Assembly (NCBI RefSeq): GCF_009835145.1
Contig: NZ_APKE01000001.1
Coordinates: 62,001-126,000, forward strand
Source: Profundibacterium mesophilum KAUST100406-0324
GTDB taxonomy: Bacteria; Pseudomonadota; Alphaproteobacteria; Rhodobacterales; Rhodobacteraceae
Length of the DNA: 64,000 nt
Direction of reading: 5' to 3'
Shown: piece by piece, positions 44,233 to 56,945 of the stretch
How positions within the stretch are numbered: the stretch's first letter is position 1
Layout of the letters: each line of letters begins with the position of its first letter
Program-made: the position numbers and the translations under genes
Notes under the pieces: generated by a model
What the model was told of the DNA's origin: nothing
The model's input: only the letters and a program-made list of their open reading frames with translations
Database searches by the model: none

Positions 44233-44871
44233 ATGAACATGCACCTTTCCAAGGGACTATATGCCAAGGCGTCATCCATCGACGGCGCCCCGTCGCTGCG
44301 TTTCGCAGGATCGCTGGGATTGCGCGCGGGACGGCTGCACGAGCTTTGCGGCAGGGCCAGGCGCACCCTTGCGCTGGCGGTGGCGGCACGGCAGCACGGA
44401 CCGGTCTTCTGGATCGCGCCAAGCTGGCTGCGCGGCGGGCTCAATCCCGAAGGGATGCAGGCCTTGATCGATCCGGGGCGTCTGACCTTCCTCGCGCCCG
44501 GCCGGGCCGAGGATCTGCTCTGGTGTCTCGAGGAGATCCTGCGCAGCGGGGCGGTGCCGATGGCGGTGGCCGATCTGCCCGCACCCCCTGGCCTGACAGC
44601 GGTGCGCCGGCTTCACCTCGCGGCCGAGGCGGGCGCGGCGGCGGGGCGCGGACCTGCGCCGATCGGGCTGATCCTGACGCCAGAACGGGGGGGCGCGCCC
44701 GGTGTCGAGAGCCGCTGGGCGCTGGAGCCGCGCCATCACGGACCCTCCGGCAAGGCCTGGTCGCTCGAGCGTCTGCGCGCCCGCGACGCGCCGCCCGGCA
44801 GCTGGACGCTGGTCCATGGCCGGGGCGGCCTCGATGTCGCGCCCCCCGGCAGCGGCGCGCCCCCCTCCTGA
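44233..44871 (+). CDS. ImuA-like SOS mutagenesis protein
   Basis: The protein has 212 residues and is RecA/SulA-related. The family pattern is [61 protein letters not shown] and [10 protein letters not shown]. ImuA acts with ImuB and DnaE2 in error-prone translesion synthesis; neither partner gene is adjacent, because metG follows. The P-loop is not canonical, as usual in ImuA. The upstream LexA box indicates damage induction. The start at 44233 gives the second Met at residue 3. Confidence 0.78.
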   Translation: MNMHLSKGLYAKASSIDGAPSLRFAGSLGLRAGRLHELCGRARRTLALAVAARQHGPVFWIAPSWLRGGLNPEGMQALIDPGRLTFLAPGRAEDLLWCLEEILRSGAVPMAVADLPAPPGLTAVRRLHLAAEAGAAAGRGPAPIGLILTPERGGAPGVESRWALEPRHHGPSGKAWSLERLRARDAPPGSWTLVHGRGGLDVAPPGSGAPPS

Positions 44872-44967
44872 GGCAGGGGCGCGCGGCGCATCGCGTCTCC
44901 GCGCCGCTTCTGGCCAGCGCGCCGGCCATCGGGTAAGGAGGCGCGAACCTTGGACAAGGCAAGACCC

Positions 44968-46674
44968 ATGGCACGCATTCTCATCACCTCCGCAATTCCC
45001 TACATCAACGGCATCAAGCATCTGGGCAACCTCGTGGGGAGCCAGCTTCCCGCCGACCTGCACGCGCGCTACATGCGCGCCCGCGGCCACGAGGTCCTGT
45101 TCCTGTGCGCGACCGACGAGCATGGCACCCCGGCAGAGCTTGCCGCCAAGAAGGCCGGCAAGCCCGTGGCCGAATACTGCGCCGAGATGTGGGCCGTGCA
45201 AAAGGAGCTCTCCGACGGCTTCCGCCTGAGCTTCGACAAGTTCGGCCGCTCCTCCAGCCCGCAGAACCACAGGCTGACGCAGCATTTCGCGGGGCGGCTC
45301 GAGGCGGCCGGACTGATCGAGGAGATCTCCGAGCGGCAGGTCTATTCGAAGGCCGATAACCGCTTCCTGCCCGACCGCTACATCGAGGGCACCTGCCCCA
45401 ATTGCGGATATGACAGGGCGCGCGGCGACCAGTGCGAGAACTGCACCAAGCAGCTCGATCCCACCGATCTCATCGAGCCGCGCAGCGCGATCTCGGGCTC
45501 CACCGACCTGGAAGTGCGCGAAACCAAGCATCTCTACCTGCGCCAGAGCCAGATGCGCGACGAGCTGCGCGCGTGGATCGACAGCAAGACCGACTGGCCG
45601 GTGCTGACCACCTCCATCGCGCGCAAATGGCTCGACGATGGCGACGGGCTGCGCGACAGGGGCATCACCCGCGATCTTGACTGGGGCATCCCGGTCAGGA
45701 AAGGCGAGGCCGACTGGCCCGGCATGGAAGGCAAGGTCTTCTATGTCTGGTTCGACGCGCCGATCGAATACATCGCCTGCGCCCGCGAATGGGCCGATGA
45801 GACCGGCCAGGACTGGGAGCGGTGGTGGCGCACCGACAAGGGCGCCGACGACGTGCGCTACGTGCAGTTCATGGGCAAGGACAACGTGCCCTTCCACACG
45901 CTTTCCTTCCCGGCCACGATCATGGGCTCGGGCGAGCCGTGGAAGCTCGTCGATTACATCAAGTCGTTCAACTACCTCAACTACGATGGCGGCCAGTTCT
46001 CGACCAGCCAGGGGCGCGGCGTCTTCATGGACCAGGCGCTCTCGATCCTGCCGGCCGATTACTGGCGCTGGTGGCTGCTGAGCCACGCGCCCGAAAACTC
46101 CGACAGCGAGTTCACATGGGAGAATTTCCAGGCCTCGGTGAACAAGGATCTCGCCGACGTTCTCGGCAATCTCGTCAGCCGCGTGACCAAGTTCTGCCGC
46201 TCGAAATTCGGCGAGACGGTGCCGCCGGAGGGAAGCTACGGTCCCGCCGAGGAGGAACTCATCGCCGAGCTCGATCGCCGACTGCGCGCCTATGAGGGGT
46301 ATATGGACGCGCTCGAGCTGCGCAAGGCCTCGGCGGAGCTGCGGGCCCTGTGGGTCGCGGGGAACGAGTATCTGCAATCCACGGCGCCTTGGGCCGCCTT
46401 CAAGGAGGATCCGCAGCGCGCCGCCGCGATCATCCGCCTGTCGCTGAACCTGATCGCCTTCTACGGCGCGATCAGCGCGCCCTTCATCCCCGATGCCGCC
46501 GCCGCGATGAGCCGGGCGATGGGCGCGGATGGCGCCTGGCCGCGCGATGCCCGCACGGCCCTTGGCATGCTGGAGCCGGGCGCGGCCTTCGAGGTTCCCG
46601 AAAACCTCTTTCGCAAGATCACCGACGAAGAGCGCGACACCTGGCAGGAGACGTTTTCGGGCCGCCGCGACTGA
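44968..46674 (+). CDS. metG: Methionyl-tRNA synthetase
   Basis: This enzyme charges initiator and elongator tRNA-Met. It has 568 residues. The HIGH-equivalent is IKHLGN; the zinc site is [17 protein letters not shown]; the KMSKS-equivalent is QFSTSQGRG; and the anticodon-binding helices follow from about 410. There is no C-terminal tRNA-binding dimerisation domain. Homologues start at [18 protein letters not shown] (ATG 44968). An in-frame TTG at 44950 has a much better AAGGAGG site 8 bases upstream and would add six residues, so the true start may be TTG. Confidence 0.96.
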   Translation: MARILITSAIPYINGIKHLGNLVGSQLPADLHARYMRARGHEVLFLCATDEHGTPAELAAKKAGKPVAEYCAEMWAVQKELSDGFRLSFDKFGRSSSPQNHRLTQHFAGRLEAAGLIEEISERQVYSKADNRFLPDRYIEGTCPNCGYDRARGDQCENCTKQLDPTDLIEPRSAISGSTDLEVRETKHLYLRQSQMRDELRAWIDSKTDWPVLTTSIARKWLDDGDGLRDRGITRDLDWGIPVRKGEADWPGMEGKVFYVWFDAPIEYIACAREWADETGQDWERWWRTDKGADDVRYVQFMGKDNVPFHTLSFPATIMGSGEPWKLVDYIKSFNYLNYDGGQFSTSQGRGVFMDQALSILPADYWRWWLLSHAPENSDSEFTWENFQASVNKDLADVLGNLVSRVTKFCRSKFGETVPPEGSYGPAEEELIAELDRRLRAYEGYMDALELRKASAELRALWVAGNEYLQSTAPWAAFKEDPQRAAAIIRLSLNLIAFYGAISAPFIPDAAAAMSRAMGADGAWPRDARTALGMLEPGAAFEVPENLFRKITDEERDTWQETFSGRRD

Positions 46675-46754
46675 TCGCGGCGGCCCGGGCGCCGCAGGTC
46701 CCGCTCAGGGCCGGCGGCACCCGGGCCGAAGCCCCTCCGCAGGGGGGCGGACGC

Positions 46755-46795
46755 GGCGCGGGCGGCGGGCAACCGCCCGGGATGCCGCCCGCGCC
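46755..46795 (-). terminator. Hairpin after the phasin gene
   Basis: A perfect 12-bp stem (46755-46766 with 46784-46795) with an inner GGGC/GCCC stem lies 6 bases from the phasin stop, between convergent genes. It is very stable but lacks a U-tract. It probably ends the minus-strand pyruvate dehydrogenase-phasin transcript and may act on metG read-through. Confidence 0.6.
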
Positions 46796-46801
46796 TGATC
46801 C

Positions 46802-47266
46802 TCAGCTTTTCTTCTTGATGTCGTCAACGACGCCGTCGACCTGGCTCTTGACCTGGGCATAAGCCTGCTCGTTGGCCTCGCGCGTGGCCTCGGCGAGCTT
46901 CTTCATCAGGGCCAGCGCCTCCTCGACCGCCTCGTTCATGGCGGCGGTCTTGGCCTTCATCGTGCTCGACCCTGCCGTGTCCTCGGCCCATTCATACTGC
47001 TGACGCGCCGCGAGGGTCATCTTGCCGAAGATTTCCATCTGCTTGTCGAGCATGTCCTTGTAGGCTTCGGCGGCCGCCTTGTTGGCGTCGGCCATGGCCT
47101 CGAAGTTGCGCTGGTTGGCCTGGATGACCTGCTCCATGTCGAACATGGCCGGAGGCTGCTTGGGCTGGAACATCGCCATCATCGCCTGCGGGTTGAACAT
47201 CCGGGTCATCTGTTCCGGGTCGAATGCCTTGAACATCTCGGTCATGTCGAACGGATTCTTGGTCAT
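46802..47266 (-). CDS. Phasin family protein
   Basis: The protein has 154 residues, is helical, and is Met/Ala/Gln-rich with amphipathic heptads. The phasin pattern QANQRNFEAMADANKAAAEAYKDMLDKQMEIFGKM is clear. The basic end (DDIKKKS) follows. Phasins coat polyhydroxyalkanoate granules and control their number; other genes for PHA synthesis are outside the window. It lies 27 bases after lpdA on the same strand, so it may be cotranscribed with the pyruvate dehydrogenase genes. The ATG has a GGGAGAGAG site. Confidence 0.9.
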   Translation of the reverse strand: MTKNPFDMTEMFKAFDPEQMTRMFNPQAMMAMFQPKQPPAMFDMEQVIQANQRNFEAMADANKAAAEAYKDMLDKQMEIFGKMTLAARQQYEWAEDTAGSSTMKAKTAAMNEAVEEALALMKKLAEATREANEQAYAQVKSQVDGVVDDIKKKS

Positions 47267-47293
47267 CGTCTCTCTCCCTGTTTGAACAAAGTC

Positions 47294-49051
47294 TCAACGT
47301 TTCTTGGGCGGCATCAGATCCGTGATCGTGCCCTCGAACATCTCGGCGGCGAAGTTCACCGTCTCGCTGAGCGTGGGATGGGGGTGGATCGTATGGCCCA
47401 GATCGACCGCGTCGGCGCCCATCTCGATGGCGAGCGCCACCTCGGCGATGAGATCCCCGGCATTGGTTCCGACGATCGCCGCGCCGATCACGCGGTCATC
47501 CTCGGGATCGAAGAGCAGCTTGGTGATGCCTTCGCTGCGTCCGTTCGAGAGCGACCGGCCGGAGGCCGCCCAGGGGAAAACACCCTTGGCGTATTTCGTG
47601 CCGTCCTTCTTGGCCTGCGTCTCGGTGACGCCGACCCAGGCGACCTCGGGATCGGTATAGGCGACCGAGGGGATCACCATCGCGTCGAAGGCCCGCTTGT
47701 GACCGGCGGCGACTTCGGCCGCGACCTTGCCCTCGTGCACGGCCTTGTGCGCCAGCATCGGCTGGCCCACCACATCGCCGATGGCGAAGATATGCGAGGC
47801 GCCGGTGCGCTGCTGGTTGTCGACCTCGATGAAGCCGCGATCGGTCACGGCAACGCCGGCCGCCCCGGCATCGATCTTGCCACCATTGGGAACGCGCCCG
47901 ACGGAGACGAGGATCTTGTCGAAACTGTCGGTACTCTGCTCGCCCTTCTCGTCCTCGAAGGTGACCTTCAGGCCGTCCTCGCGCGCCTCGACATTCGTGA
48001 CCTTGGTCTTGAGCAGGATCTTCTCGTAGCGCGCGGCGATGCGCTTGTGCAGCGGCTTGACGATGTCCTTGTCGGCACCGGGAATGATCTGGTCCATCAG
48101 CTCGACAACCGTCACCTTAGAGCCCAGCGCATCATAGACCGTCGCCATCTCCAGGCCGATGATCCCGCCGCCAAGAACGAGCATCCGCTCGGGGATCTCC
48201 GTGAGCTCGAGCGCCCCGGTGCTGTCGACCACGCGCGGATCGTCATGCGGGATGAACGGCAGCTTCACCGGCTCCGAGCCGGCGGCGATGATGCACTGAT
48301 CGAAGCTGACGGTGCGCGTGCCCTCGTCGCCCTCGACCTCGATCATGTTGGGTCCGGTGAAACGGCCATAGCCCTGGACGGTCTGCACCTTGCGGGCCTT
48401 GGCCAGTCCCTTGAGGCCGCCGGTCAGCTGGCCGACCACCCCGTCCTTCCAGTCGCGCAGCTCGTCGATATCGATCTGCGGCTTGCCGAAGCTGATGCCG
48501 TTCTCGCCCATCTCCTCGGCCTCGGAAATGACCTTTGCCGCGTGCAGCAGCGCCTTGGACGGAATGCAGCCCACGTTGAGGCAAACGCCGCCGAGCGAGG
48601 GGTATTTCTCGATCAGAACGACCGATTTGCCCAGATCGGCCGCCCGGAAGGCGGCGGTGTAGCCGCCGGGACCCGAGCCCAGCACGACGACCTCGGCATG
48701 GATGTCGCCCTTGCCCGACGCGCTGCCGGTGGGCCTGGAGGCCTGCGGCTTGCGCTGCACATCGGCATCGGGCTTGACCGCGCCGCCCTCGGGGGCGCCG
48801 TCCGCGGGGGTATCGGCGTCCTCGGCCACGTCGAAGACCATGATGACGGAGCCTTCCGAAACCTTGTCGCCCTCCTTGACGCGGATTTCCTTGACGGTGC
48901 CGTCATTGGGGGACGGCACCTCCATGGTGGCCTTGTCGGATTCGAGCTCGATCAGCGGGTCTTCCTTCGAGACGGTGTCGCCGACCGAGACGAGGACGCT
49001 GACCACCGGAACGTCGGTGAAATCACCGATATCGGGAACCTTGATTTCCAT
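47294..49051 (-). CDS. lpdA: Dihydrolipoyl dehydrogenase with N-terminal lipoyl domain (E3)
   Basis: This is the FAD-dependent E3 component that reoxidises dihydrolipoamide with NAD+. It has 585 residues. An N-terminal lipoyl domain (1-80, lipoyl Lys K40 in ESDKATME) and a linker precede the E3 body. The redox pair is in GGVCLNVGCIPSKALL, the NAD site is LVLGGGIIGLEMA and the C-terminal base is HTIHPHPTLSE. The fused lipoyl domain is like that in several bacterial E3 proteins. It is 13 bases downstream of aceF in one operon. Confidence 0.95.
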   Translation of the reverse strand: MEIKVPDIGDFTDVPVVSVLVSVGDTVSKEDPLIELESDKATMEVPSPNDGTVKEIRVKEGDKVSEGSVIMVFDVAEDADTPADGAPEGGAVKPDADVQRKPQASRPTGSASGKGDIHAEVVVLGSGPGGYTAAFRAADLGKSVVLIEKYPSLGGVCLNVGCIPSKALLHAAKVISEAEEMGENGISFGKPQIDIDELRDWKDGVVGQLTGGLKGLAKARKVQTVQGYGRFTGPNMIEVEGDEGTRTVSFDQCIIAAGSEPVKLPFIPHDDPRVVDSTGALELTEIPERMLVLGGGIIGLEMATVYDALGSKVTVVELMDQIIPGADKDIVKPLHKRIAARYEKILLKTKVTNVEAREDGLKVTFEDEKGEQSTDSFDKILVSVGRVPNGGKIDAGAAGVAVTDRGFIEVDNQQRTGASHIFAIGDVVGQPMLAHKAVHEGKVAAEVAAGHKRAFDAMVIPSVAYTDPEVAWVGVTETQAKKDGTKYAKGVFPWAASGRSLSNGRSEGITKLLFDPEDDRVIGAAIVGTNAGDLIAEVALAIEMGADAVDLGHTIHPHPTLSETVNFAAEMFEGTITDLMPPKKR

Positions 49052-49064
49052 CTGGCAGGCCCCC

Positions 49065-50417
49065 TTACAGCATCAGCCGCCGGGCATCGCCCAGCAGGTA
49101 TTTCAGATGCGCGGCGAAGCGCGCGGCGAGCGCGCCGTCGATCGCCCGGTGATCGTAGCTGAGCGACATGGGCAGCATGTTGCGCGGCTCGAACTCGCTG
49201 CCGTTCCAGACCGGCTTCATCGCCGAGCGGGTCAGCCCGAGGATCGCCACCTCGGGCGCGTTGACGATCGGGGTGAAGGAGGTGCCGCCGATCCCGCCCA
49301 GCGACGAGATGGTGAAGGTCGCGCCCTTCATGTCGTCACCCTTGAGCTTGCCGTCGCGGGCCGCGGCGCTCAGGTTCATCAGGTCATGCGAGATCTCGGT
49401 GATGCCCTTGCGGTCGGCATCCTTGATCACCGGCACCATCAGCCCGTTCGGCGTGTCGGCGGCGAAGCCGATATTGTAATAGTGCTTGCGGATCAGCTTG
49501 TCGCCATCGGGGTGGATGGAGCTGTTGAACTCCCAATGTTTCTTGAGCGCGTTGACGCTGGCCTTGACCAGGAACGACAGGAGCGTCACCCGGTAGCCAT
49601 CCGCCTTCGCCTGCGTGTCGAGCTCCTTGCGATAGGCGTCGAGCTCGGTGATGTCGGCCTCCTCGTTGTGGGTGACATGCGGAATGTTGAGCCAGGAGCG
49701 GTGCAGCGCGGGGCCGGACAGTTTCTTGATCCGCGACATCTCGACATCCTCGACGGAGCCGAACTTGGAGAAGTCCACCGCCGGGATCGGCGGAATGCCC
49801 ATCCCGCCCTGCGCCGTGCCGGAGGCCGCGGCGGCCGGGGCCGAGGATTTGAGCGCCTTCATCACGTCCTCGCGCAGGATGCGGCCCTTGCGGCCCGATC
49901 CGTTGACCTGCGCCAGATCGACATCGACGGTGCGCGCGAAGGCCCTGACCGAAGGGGATGCGTGGACCTTGCCATGCCCACGATCCATAACCGCGCCATC
50001 GGATCTCTGCGCGTCCTGCGAGGCGGCGTAGGGCTGCGGCGCGGCGGGTTGTCCGCTCCCGCCCTTGCCCGCGTCGGATTTGCCCGTATCGGACTTTCCG
50101 GTATCGGCCTTGGCGGAGGTTTCCTCCTTGTCCTTGTTCGGCGCCTTCTTGTCGTCCTCGTCCACGTCCGAGCCGCCCGATCCGCTCTCCTCGATCGTCA
50201 GGATCACCGCGCCTTCGGAGACCTTGTCGCCCTCCTTCACGCGGATCTCCTTGACCGTCCCGGAGGCCGAGGACGGCACTTCCATCGTGGCCTTGTCGGA
50301 TTCCAGCTCGATCAGCGGATCTTCCTTCTCGATGCTGTCACCCACGCTCACGAGCACGGTGATCACCGGAACATCGTCGAAATCGCCGATATCGGGAACT
50401 TTGACTTCGGTTGCCAT
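49065..50417 (-). CDS. aceF: Pyruvate dehydrogenase complex E2, dihydrolipoyllysine acetyltransferase
   Basis: This core component transfers the acetyl group to CoA. It has 450 residues: a single lipoyl domain (1-80, K42 in ESDKATMEVP), an Asp/Lys/Ser-rich linker (about 80-140), an E1/E3-binding domain with ASPSVRAFARTVDVDLAQVNGSG and a catalytic domain from about 220, ending with the acetyltransferase motif DHRAIDGALAA. Only one lipoyl domain is present, against three in E. coli. It has a GAGGAGA site and follows aceE by 25 bases. Confidence 0.96.
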   Translation of the reverse strand: MATEVKVPDIGDFDDVPVITVLVSVGDSIEKEDPLIELESDKATMEVPSSASGTVKEIRVKEGDKVSEGAVILTIEESGSGGSDVDEDDKKAPNKDKEETSAKADTGKSDTGKSDAGKGGSGQPAAPQPYAASQDAQRSDGAVMDRGHGKVHASPSVRAFARTVDVDLAQVNGSGRKGRILREDVMKALKSSAPAAAASGTAQGGMGIPPIPAVDFSKFGSVEDVEMSRIKKLSGPALHRSWLNIPHVTHNEEADITELDAYRKELDTQAKADGYRVTLLSFLVKASVNALKKHWEFNSSIHPDGDKLIRKHYYNIGFAADTPNGLMVPVIKDADRKGITEISHDLMNLSAAARDGKLKGDDMKGATFTISSLGGIGGTSFTPIVNAPEVAILGLTRSAMKPVWNGSEFEPRNMLPMSLSYDHRAIDGALAARFAAHLKYLLGDARRLML

Positions 50418-50442
50418 ATGTCTTGTCTCCTCTCGTCCGCGC

Positions 50443-53097
<2,655 letters not shown>

Positions 53098-53546
53098 GAG
53101 TGCCTCCCGTGACGAGATGAGTGAGCTGCGCATCCGGCGGCCCCGAGGGCCAGGCGTAGCGCGAAACGTGTTGGGGGAACGACGCGAGGGTGCACCGGGT
53201 GACGGGTCGACCGTTGCATACCGAGGATGCCGACGTGGCTCCGCCCATGCATTCGGGATCGTTCTGTCATCCGTGCTCCTCCTCGCCCGCGCAGCGCGGG
53301 GTCCCCTCGGCCGGTCTTAGACCGCGGCCGCCGGCGGCGATACCGCCGCGCAGGGAATACCCGCTATGCTCTTTTCGCTGCTCTCGAATGCGTTCCATGT
53401 TCGCGGTAACGTTCTGCAAGGACGCTCCGAGTGCAATCGTTTTCCTTCCCTTGCGTCAGAACACGCGCTTTTCGAGCGAACTTCCAGCCCTTTCATTAAG
53501 GTCGCACCCGTTCTATAACCCACGCGCCCGCGATCAGGAGTGCTCG
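53098..53546. other. Divergent intergenic region between aceE and hisB
   Basis: These 449 bases must hold the promoters of aceE (minus) and hisB (plus). A TATAAC element at 53514-53519, 27 bases before hisB, is a candidate -10; a TTTCAT 17 bases upstream is a poor -35. The inverted repeat GGCCGGTC/GACCGCGGCC lies near 53312-53331. I see no protein-like reading frame or RNA gene. Confidence 0.4.
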
Positions 53547-54134
53547 ATGCGCAAAGCCACCATCACCAGAACGACAGCAGAGACCGAGATCGAAGTCGAG
53601 ATCGATCTCGACGGCAGTGGCCGCGCGGACATGGCGACGGGGGTCGGCTTCTTCGATCACATGCTCGATCAGCTGGCGCGCCATTCCCTGATCGACATGC
53701 GCATAACCTGCCGGGGCGATCTGCATATCGACGATCACCACACGGTCGAGGATTGCGGTATCGCTCTGGGTCAGGCGCTGAGCCGCGCACTCGGCAACAA
53801 GCGCGGGATCAACCGTTACGGCGAATGCGCGCTGCCGATGGACGACACGCTGGTGCGCTGCGCGCTCGATCTGTCGGGCCGTCCCTGGCTTGCCTGGAAC
53901 GTGCAGATGACCGCCCCCGCGATCAAGGGCTTCGACACCGAGCTGGTGCGCGAATTTTTCCAGGCGCTGAGCACCCATTCGGGCATGACGCTGCATCTCG
54001 ATCTCGTGCGCGGGATCAACAGCCATCACATCGCCGAGGCGACCTTCAAGGCGGCCGCGCGGGCGTTGCGCCGCGCGGTCGAGCCCGATCCGCGCCAATC
54101 GGATGCGATCCCCTCGACCAAGGGCAGCCTCTGA
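53547..54134 (+). CDS. hisB: Imidazoleglycerol-phosphate dehydratase
   Basis: This enzyme makes imidazoleacetol phosphate, the sixth step in histidine biosynthesis. It has 195 residues, a single-function HisB without the phosphatase half. The metal-binding motifs are [27 protein letters not shown] and [13 protein letters not shown]. The ATG has an AGGAG site. It is the first of a plus-strand series of his genes (hisB, hisH, hisA, hisF, hisE), though other genes on the opposite strand lie between them. Confidence 0.96.
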   Translation: MRKATITRTTAETEIEVEIDLDGSGRADMATGVGFFDHMLDQLARHSLIDMRITCRGDLHIDDHHTVEDCGIALGQALSRALGNKRGINRYGECALPMDDTLVRCALDLSGRPWLAWNVQMTAPAIKGFDTELVREFFQALSTHSGMTLHLDLVRGINSHHIAEATFKAAARALRRAVEPDPRQSDAIPSTKGSL

Positions 54135-54237
54135 CCGGGCTCCGGCCCGCCCGCACCGAGGCGAATGCGCGGACCTGCGCCCTGCCGGCCGCCGCCGCGC
54201 TGCGTCAACCCCCTTCCCCCATTCGCGGAGGCTTTCG

Positions 54238-54879
54238 ATGCTCACGGTTCTGATCGATTACGACAGCGGCAACCTGCATTCCGCCGAGAAGGCGTTCCAG
54301 CGCGTCGCCAACGAGACCAACGGCGGCGACGTCCTCGTGTCGAGCCTTCCCGAGGACGTGGCCCGCGCCGACAGGATCGTCCTGCCCGGTGACGGCGCTT
54401 TCCCCGCCTGCCGGAACGCCCTCACCCGGGACCGCGCCGCGCTCTACGAGGCGTTGATCGACGCCGTGGAGACACGCGGCCGTCCGTTCCTCGGCATCTG
54501 TGTGGGAATGCAGCTGATGGCCCGGTGCGGGCATGAATACGAGCCGACGCAGGGGTTTGGCTGGATCGACGGGGAAGTGACCGCGATCCGCCCCTCCGAT
54601 CCGGCGCTCAAGGTGCCGCATATGGGCTGGAACGACCTCGTGATCGACCGGACGCACCCGGTGATCGAGGGTTTGCGCTCAGGGGATCACGCGTATTTCG
54701 TTCATTCCTACCAGATGGAGATGAGCGATCCCTCGCAGCGCCTGGCCCATTGCGAGCATGGCGGTCCGGTCACCGCCATCGTCGCGTCGGAAACGCGGAT
54801 CGGGGCGCAATTCCACCCCGAGAAAAGCCAGGAGGCGGGCCTTCGGCTGATCGCCAACTTCCTCCACTGGACCCCGTAG
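54238..54879 (+). CDS. hisH: Imidazole glycerol phosphate synthase glutaminase subunit
   Basis: This glutamine amidotransferase subunit feeds ammonia to HisF. It has 213 residues. The catalytic triad is visible: Cys in LGICVGMQLM and His-x-Glu in QFHPEKSQEAG. The N-terminus is VLIDYDSGNLHSA. A GGAGG site lies 7 bases before the ATG. It follows hisB by 103 bases. HisF, its partner, is encoded 2 kb downstream. Confidence 0.95.
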   Translation: MLTVLIDYDSGNLHSAEKAFQRVANETNGGDVLVSSLPEDVARADRIVLPGDGAFPACRNALTRDRAALYEALIDAVETRGRPFLGICVGMQLMARCGHEYEPTQGFGWIDGEVTAIRPSDPALKVPHMGWNDLVIDRTHPVIEGLRSGDHAYFVHSYQMEMSDPSQRLAHCEHGGPVTAIVASETRIGAQFHPEKSQEAGLRLIANFLHWTP

Positions 54880-55009
54880 CGGACGGGCTTCATCGGACGA
54901 AGCCGCGCGGGCGGGCTCATGCATGCCGGTCCGGTTGGATGAACGTGCCCCGGGCGCATCGAGGCCGAACGGGGCGAAGGCGCGGATCATGCGCGCCCGC
55001 CCCGCCCGC

Positions 55010-55393
55010 TTACTGGACGCGGCGCCAGGTCTGCTTCTTGCAGATCGGACCGATGCAGCCCGACACCTTGAGCACGTTGCCCTCCAGCGTCATCTTCGAG
55101 CGGTAGGTCTTGCCCGTCGAGGGCTGCCAGATCTTGCCATCGCCGTATTTGCCCGGCTTTTGCTGAACCATGTTCCATACCAGCGGCTTGCCGATGTTCT
55201 CCGAGCGATATTCCCCGGCGGCGTTGAAGGTCCGCGCGATGGTGCCGCAGATCGCGCCGCCGCAGGGCGCCATGCTGACATGGGCGAATGCCCCGTCATC
55301 GGCCTCGGTCTGCCAGATGCCCTCGACCGGATCGGCCCAGGCGGCAGCCGCCATCGAGATTGCCGCCGCCGCGGCCAGGATCAGCGTCTTCAT
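55010..55393 (-). CDS. DUF2147 exported protein
   Basis: The protein has 127 residues. A signal peptide covers about 1-20 (ending AAAWA). The DUF2147 beta-barrel pattern is VEGIWQTEADDGAFAHV, MAPCGGAICGTIARTF, KIWQPSTGKTYRSKMTLEGN and SGCIGPICKKQTWRRV. The four cysteines form two C-x4-C spaced pairs that could make disulfides. The family's function is unknown, although lipocalin-like binding is often suggested. The ATG has a GGGAGGAAA site. It lies between hisH and hisA on the opposite strand. Confidence 0.9.
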   Translation of the reverse strand: MKTLILAAAAAISMAAAAWADPVEGIWQTEADDGAFAHVSMAPCGGAICGTIARTFNAAGEYRSENIGKPLVWNMVQQKPGKYGDGKIWQPSTGKTYRSKMTLEGNVLKVSGCIGPICKKQTWRRVQ

Positions 55394-55539
55394 GTCGATT
55401 TCCTCCCTAGATGCGCCAACGATGCCAAGGCGCCTGCAACCTCGCAAGACTGACGTGAGGTCGGCGGCATCGCGCATCGGGCTTGAGCTTGGCGGCCGCA
55501 TGGGCTTAGACCGCCATCGACATCACAGGAGACGCAGCC

Positions 55540-56256
55540 ATGATCCTCTACCCCGCAATCGACCTCAAGGATGGGCAATGCGTCCGCCTTCTCAAAGGCG
55601 AGATGGACAAGGCGACGGTCTTCGGGGATGACCCGGCCGCGCAGGCGCGGCTCTTCGCGCAATCGGGATGCGAATGGCTGCATGTCGTCGACCTGAACGG
55701 GGCCTTCGCGGGCCGCCCGGTCAACGCGGAGGCGGTCGAGGCGATTCTCGCGGCAGTCGACATTCCCGTGCAGCTCGGCGGCGGCATCCGGGACATGGCC
55801 ACGATCGAGACCTGGCTCGAGAAAGGCCTGTCGCGCGTGATCCTGGGGACCGTGGCGGTCGAGACACCCGAGCTGGTGCGCGCGGCCGCCCGCGCCCACC
55901 CCGGCAAGATCGCGGTGGGGCTCGATGCGCGCGCCGGCCGCGTTGCCACGCGCGGCTGGGCCGAGGAGACGGACATGATGGTAACCGACCTCGCCGCCGC
56001 CTTCGCCGATGCGGGTGTCGCGGCCATCATCTACACCGATATCGACCGCGACGGCGCCATGCAGGGGCCGAACATCCCGGCGACCGCGGCGCTGGCGAGA
56101 TCGACCTCGATCCCCGTCATCGCCTCGGGCGGCGTTTCGTCGCTCGCCGACCTCACGGCCCTGCGCGATACCGGGGTGATCTCGGGCGCCATCTCGGGTC
56201 GGGCGCTTTACGACGGCGCGCTCGATCTGCGCACGGCGCTGGAGGCCTTGCGCTGA
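55540..56256 (+). CDS. hisA: ProFAR isomerase HisA
   Basis: This enzyme isomerises ProFAR to PRFAR, the fourth step of histidine synthesis. It has 238 residues and a half-barrel-repeat TIM fold, with [17 protein letters not shown] at the start, VQLGGGIRD in the middle and [16 protein letters not shown] near the end. The phosphate-binding and catalytic Asp residues (D8 and the one in YTDIDRDG) are present. An AGGAGA site precedes the ATG at 55540. Confidence 0.96.
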   Translation: MILYPAIDLKDGQCVRLLKGEMDKATVFGDDPAAQARLFAQSGCEWLHVVDLNGAFAGRPVNAEAVEAILAAVDIPVQLGGGIRDMATIETWLEKGLSRVILGTVAVETPELVRAAARAHPGKIAVGLDARAGRVATRGWAEETDMMVTDLAAAFADAGVAAIIYTDIDRDGAMQGPNIPATAALARSTSIPVIASGGVSSLADLTALRDTGVISGAISGRALYDGALDLRTALEALR

Positions 56257-56264
56257 CAGCTGCC

Positions 56265-56286
56265 CCTTCAGCTTCGTGAAAATACC
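56265..56286 (-). repeat. Dispersed intergenic motif, copy 1
   Basis: Read on the minus strand, the core is TATTTTCACGAAGCTGAAG. A second copy of the 22-base element, differing at one position, is at 58069-58090 on the plus strand, next to hisE. Both copies directly follow a his gene. I recall similar elements near gene ends in rhodobacteral genomes, so it may be a family-wide dispersed repeat. Confidence 0.55.
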
Positions 56287-56329
56287 TTCTTCGGCGGGCC
56301 GGGCGACACGCGCACCGGCCCGCCCCGTC

Positions 56330-56776
56330 TTATTCCCCGGCGGCCGCCGCGGCGAGCTTCTCGAGCGCGTCCTCCATCTTGCCGACATATTCGGCGTCAT
56401 CGTCGACGTCGAGATTGTCGAGGGTCTCCTCGACCTCCTCGTAGGCGACCCAGGTCTGACCTTCCGCATCCGCGTAGACCAGCACCTTGAGCGGCAGGTA
56501 GAGCCCCGCGAGAGCATCCGCCTGCATCGCCGGGGTGCCGAGCGCGGGATTGCCGAAGATCAGCAGCTGGCTATCGGCAAGTGTCATCCCCGCCTCGCGC
56601 GCGCCGGCCGCGTGATCCACCTTGGCAAAGATCGTCGCGCCGGCCTCCTTCACGGCCGCTTCGAGTCGGGCCATGGCTTCGCCCACATTGCCGTGCGCCT
56701 TGCTCCGCTCGATATCAGCGAATGCGGGGATAGCGAGGGTTGCGACAGCGCCTGCCGCGAGAATCGTCTTGAACAT
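56330..56776 (-). CDS. DUF302 exported protein
   Basis: The protein has 148 residues. A signal peptide covers about 1-20 (ending IPAFA). The DUF302 domain follows, with [33 protein letters not shown] and [16 protein letters not shown]. Its function is unknown; some members bind lipid or stress-related ligands. The C-terminus is acidic and helical. The ATG has an AGGAGGC site. It is on the strand opposite hisA and hisF and lies between them. Confidence 0.9.
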   Translation of the reverse strand: MFKTILAAGAVATLAIPAFADIERSKAHGNVGEAMARLEAAVKEAGATIFAKVDHAAGAREAGMTLADSQLLIFGNPALGTPAMQADALAGLYLPLKVLVYADAEGQTWVAYEEVEETLDNLDVDDDAEYVGKMEDALEKLAAAAAGE

Positions 56777-56945
56777 GATGTGCCTCCTGTTGTTGCCGTC
56801 CCAACCGGGAGGGCGGCGCCATTGTTCCGGTGCGGCCCCGCTTCGTCCCGCGCATCCCCGCGCGCGCGACGATACGCTCAAAGGCACGGCGCGGGGGGTG
56901 CAAAGACGCTGGCATCGGCGCGGCAAGGGGCCTAGAACCGCGGTC

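Noticed and set aside
44872-44967. Possible riboswitch upstream of metG.
   Set aside because: The interval is under 100 bases, GC-rich and without the conserved core of SAM or T-box elements.
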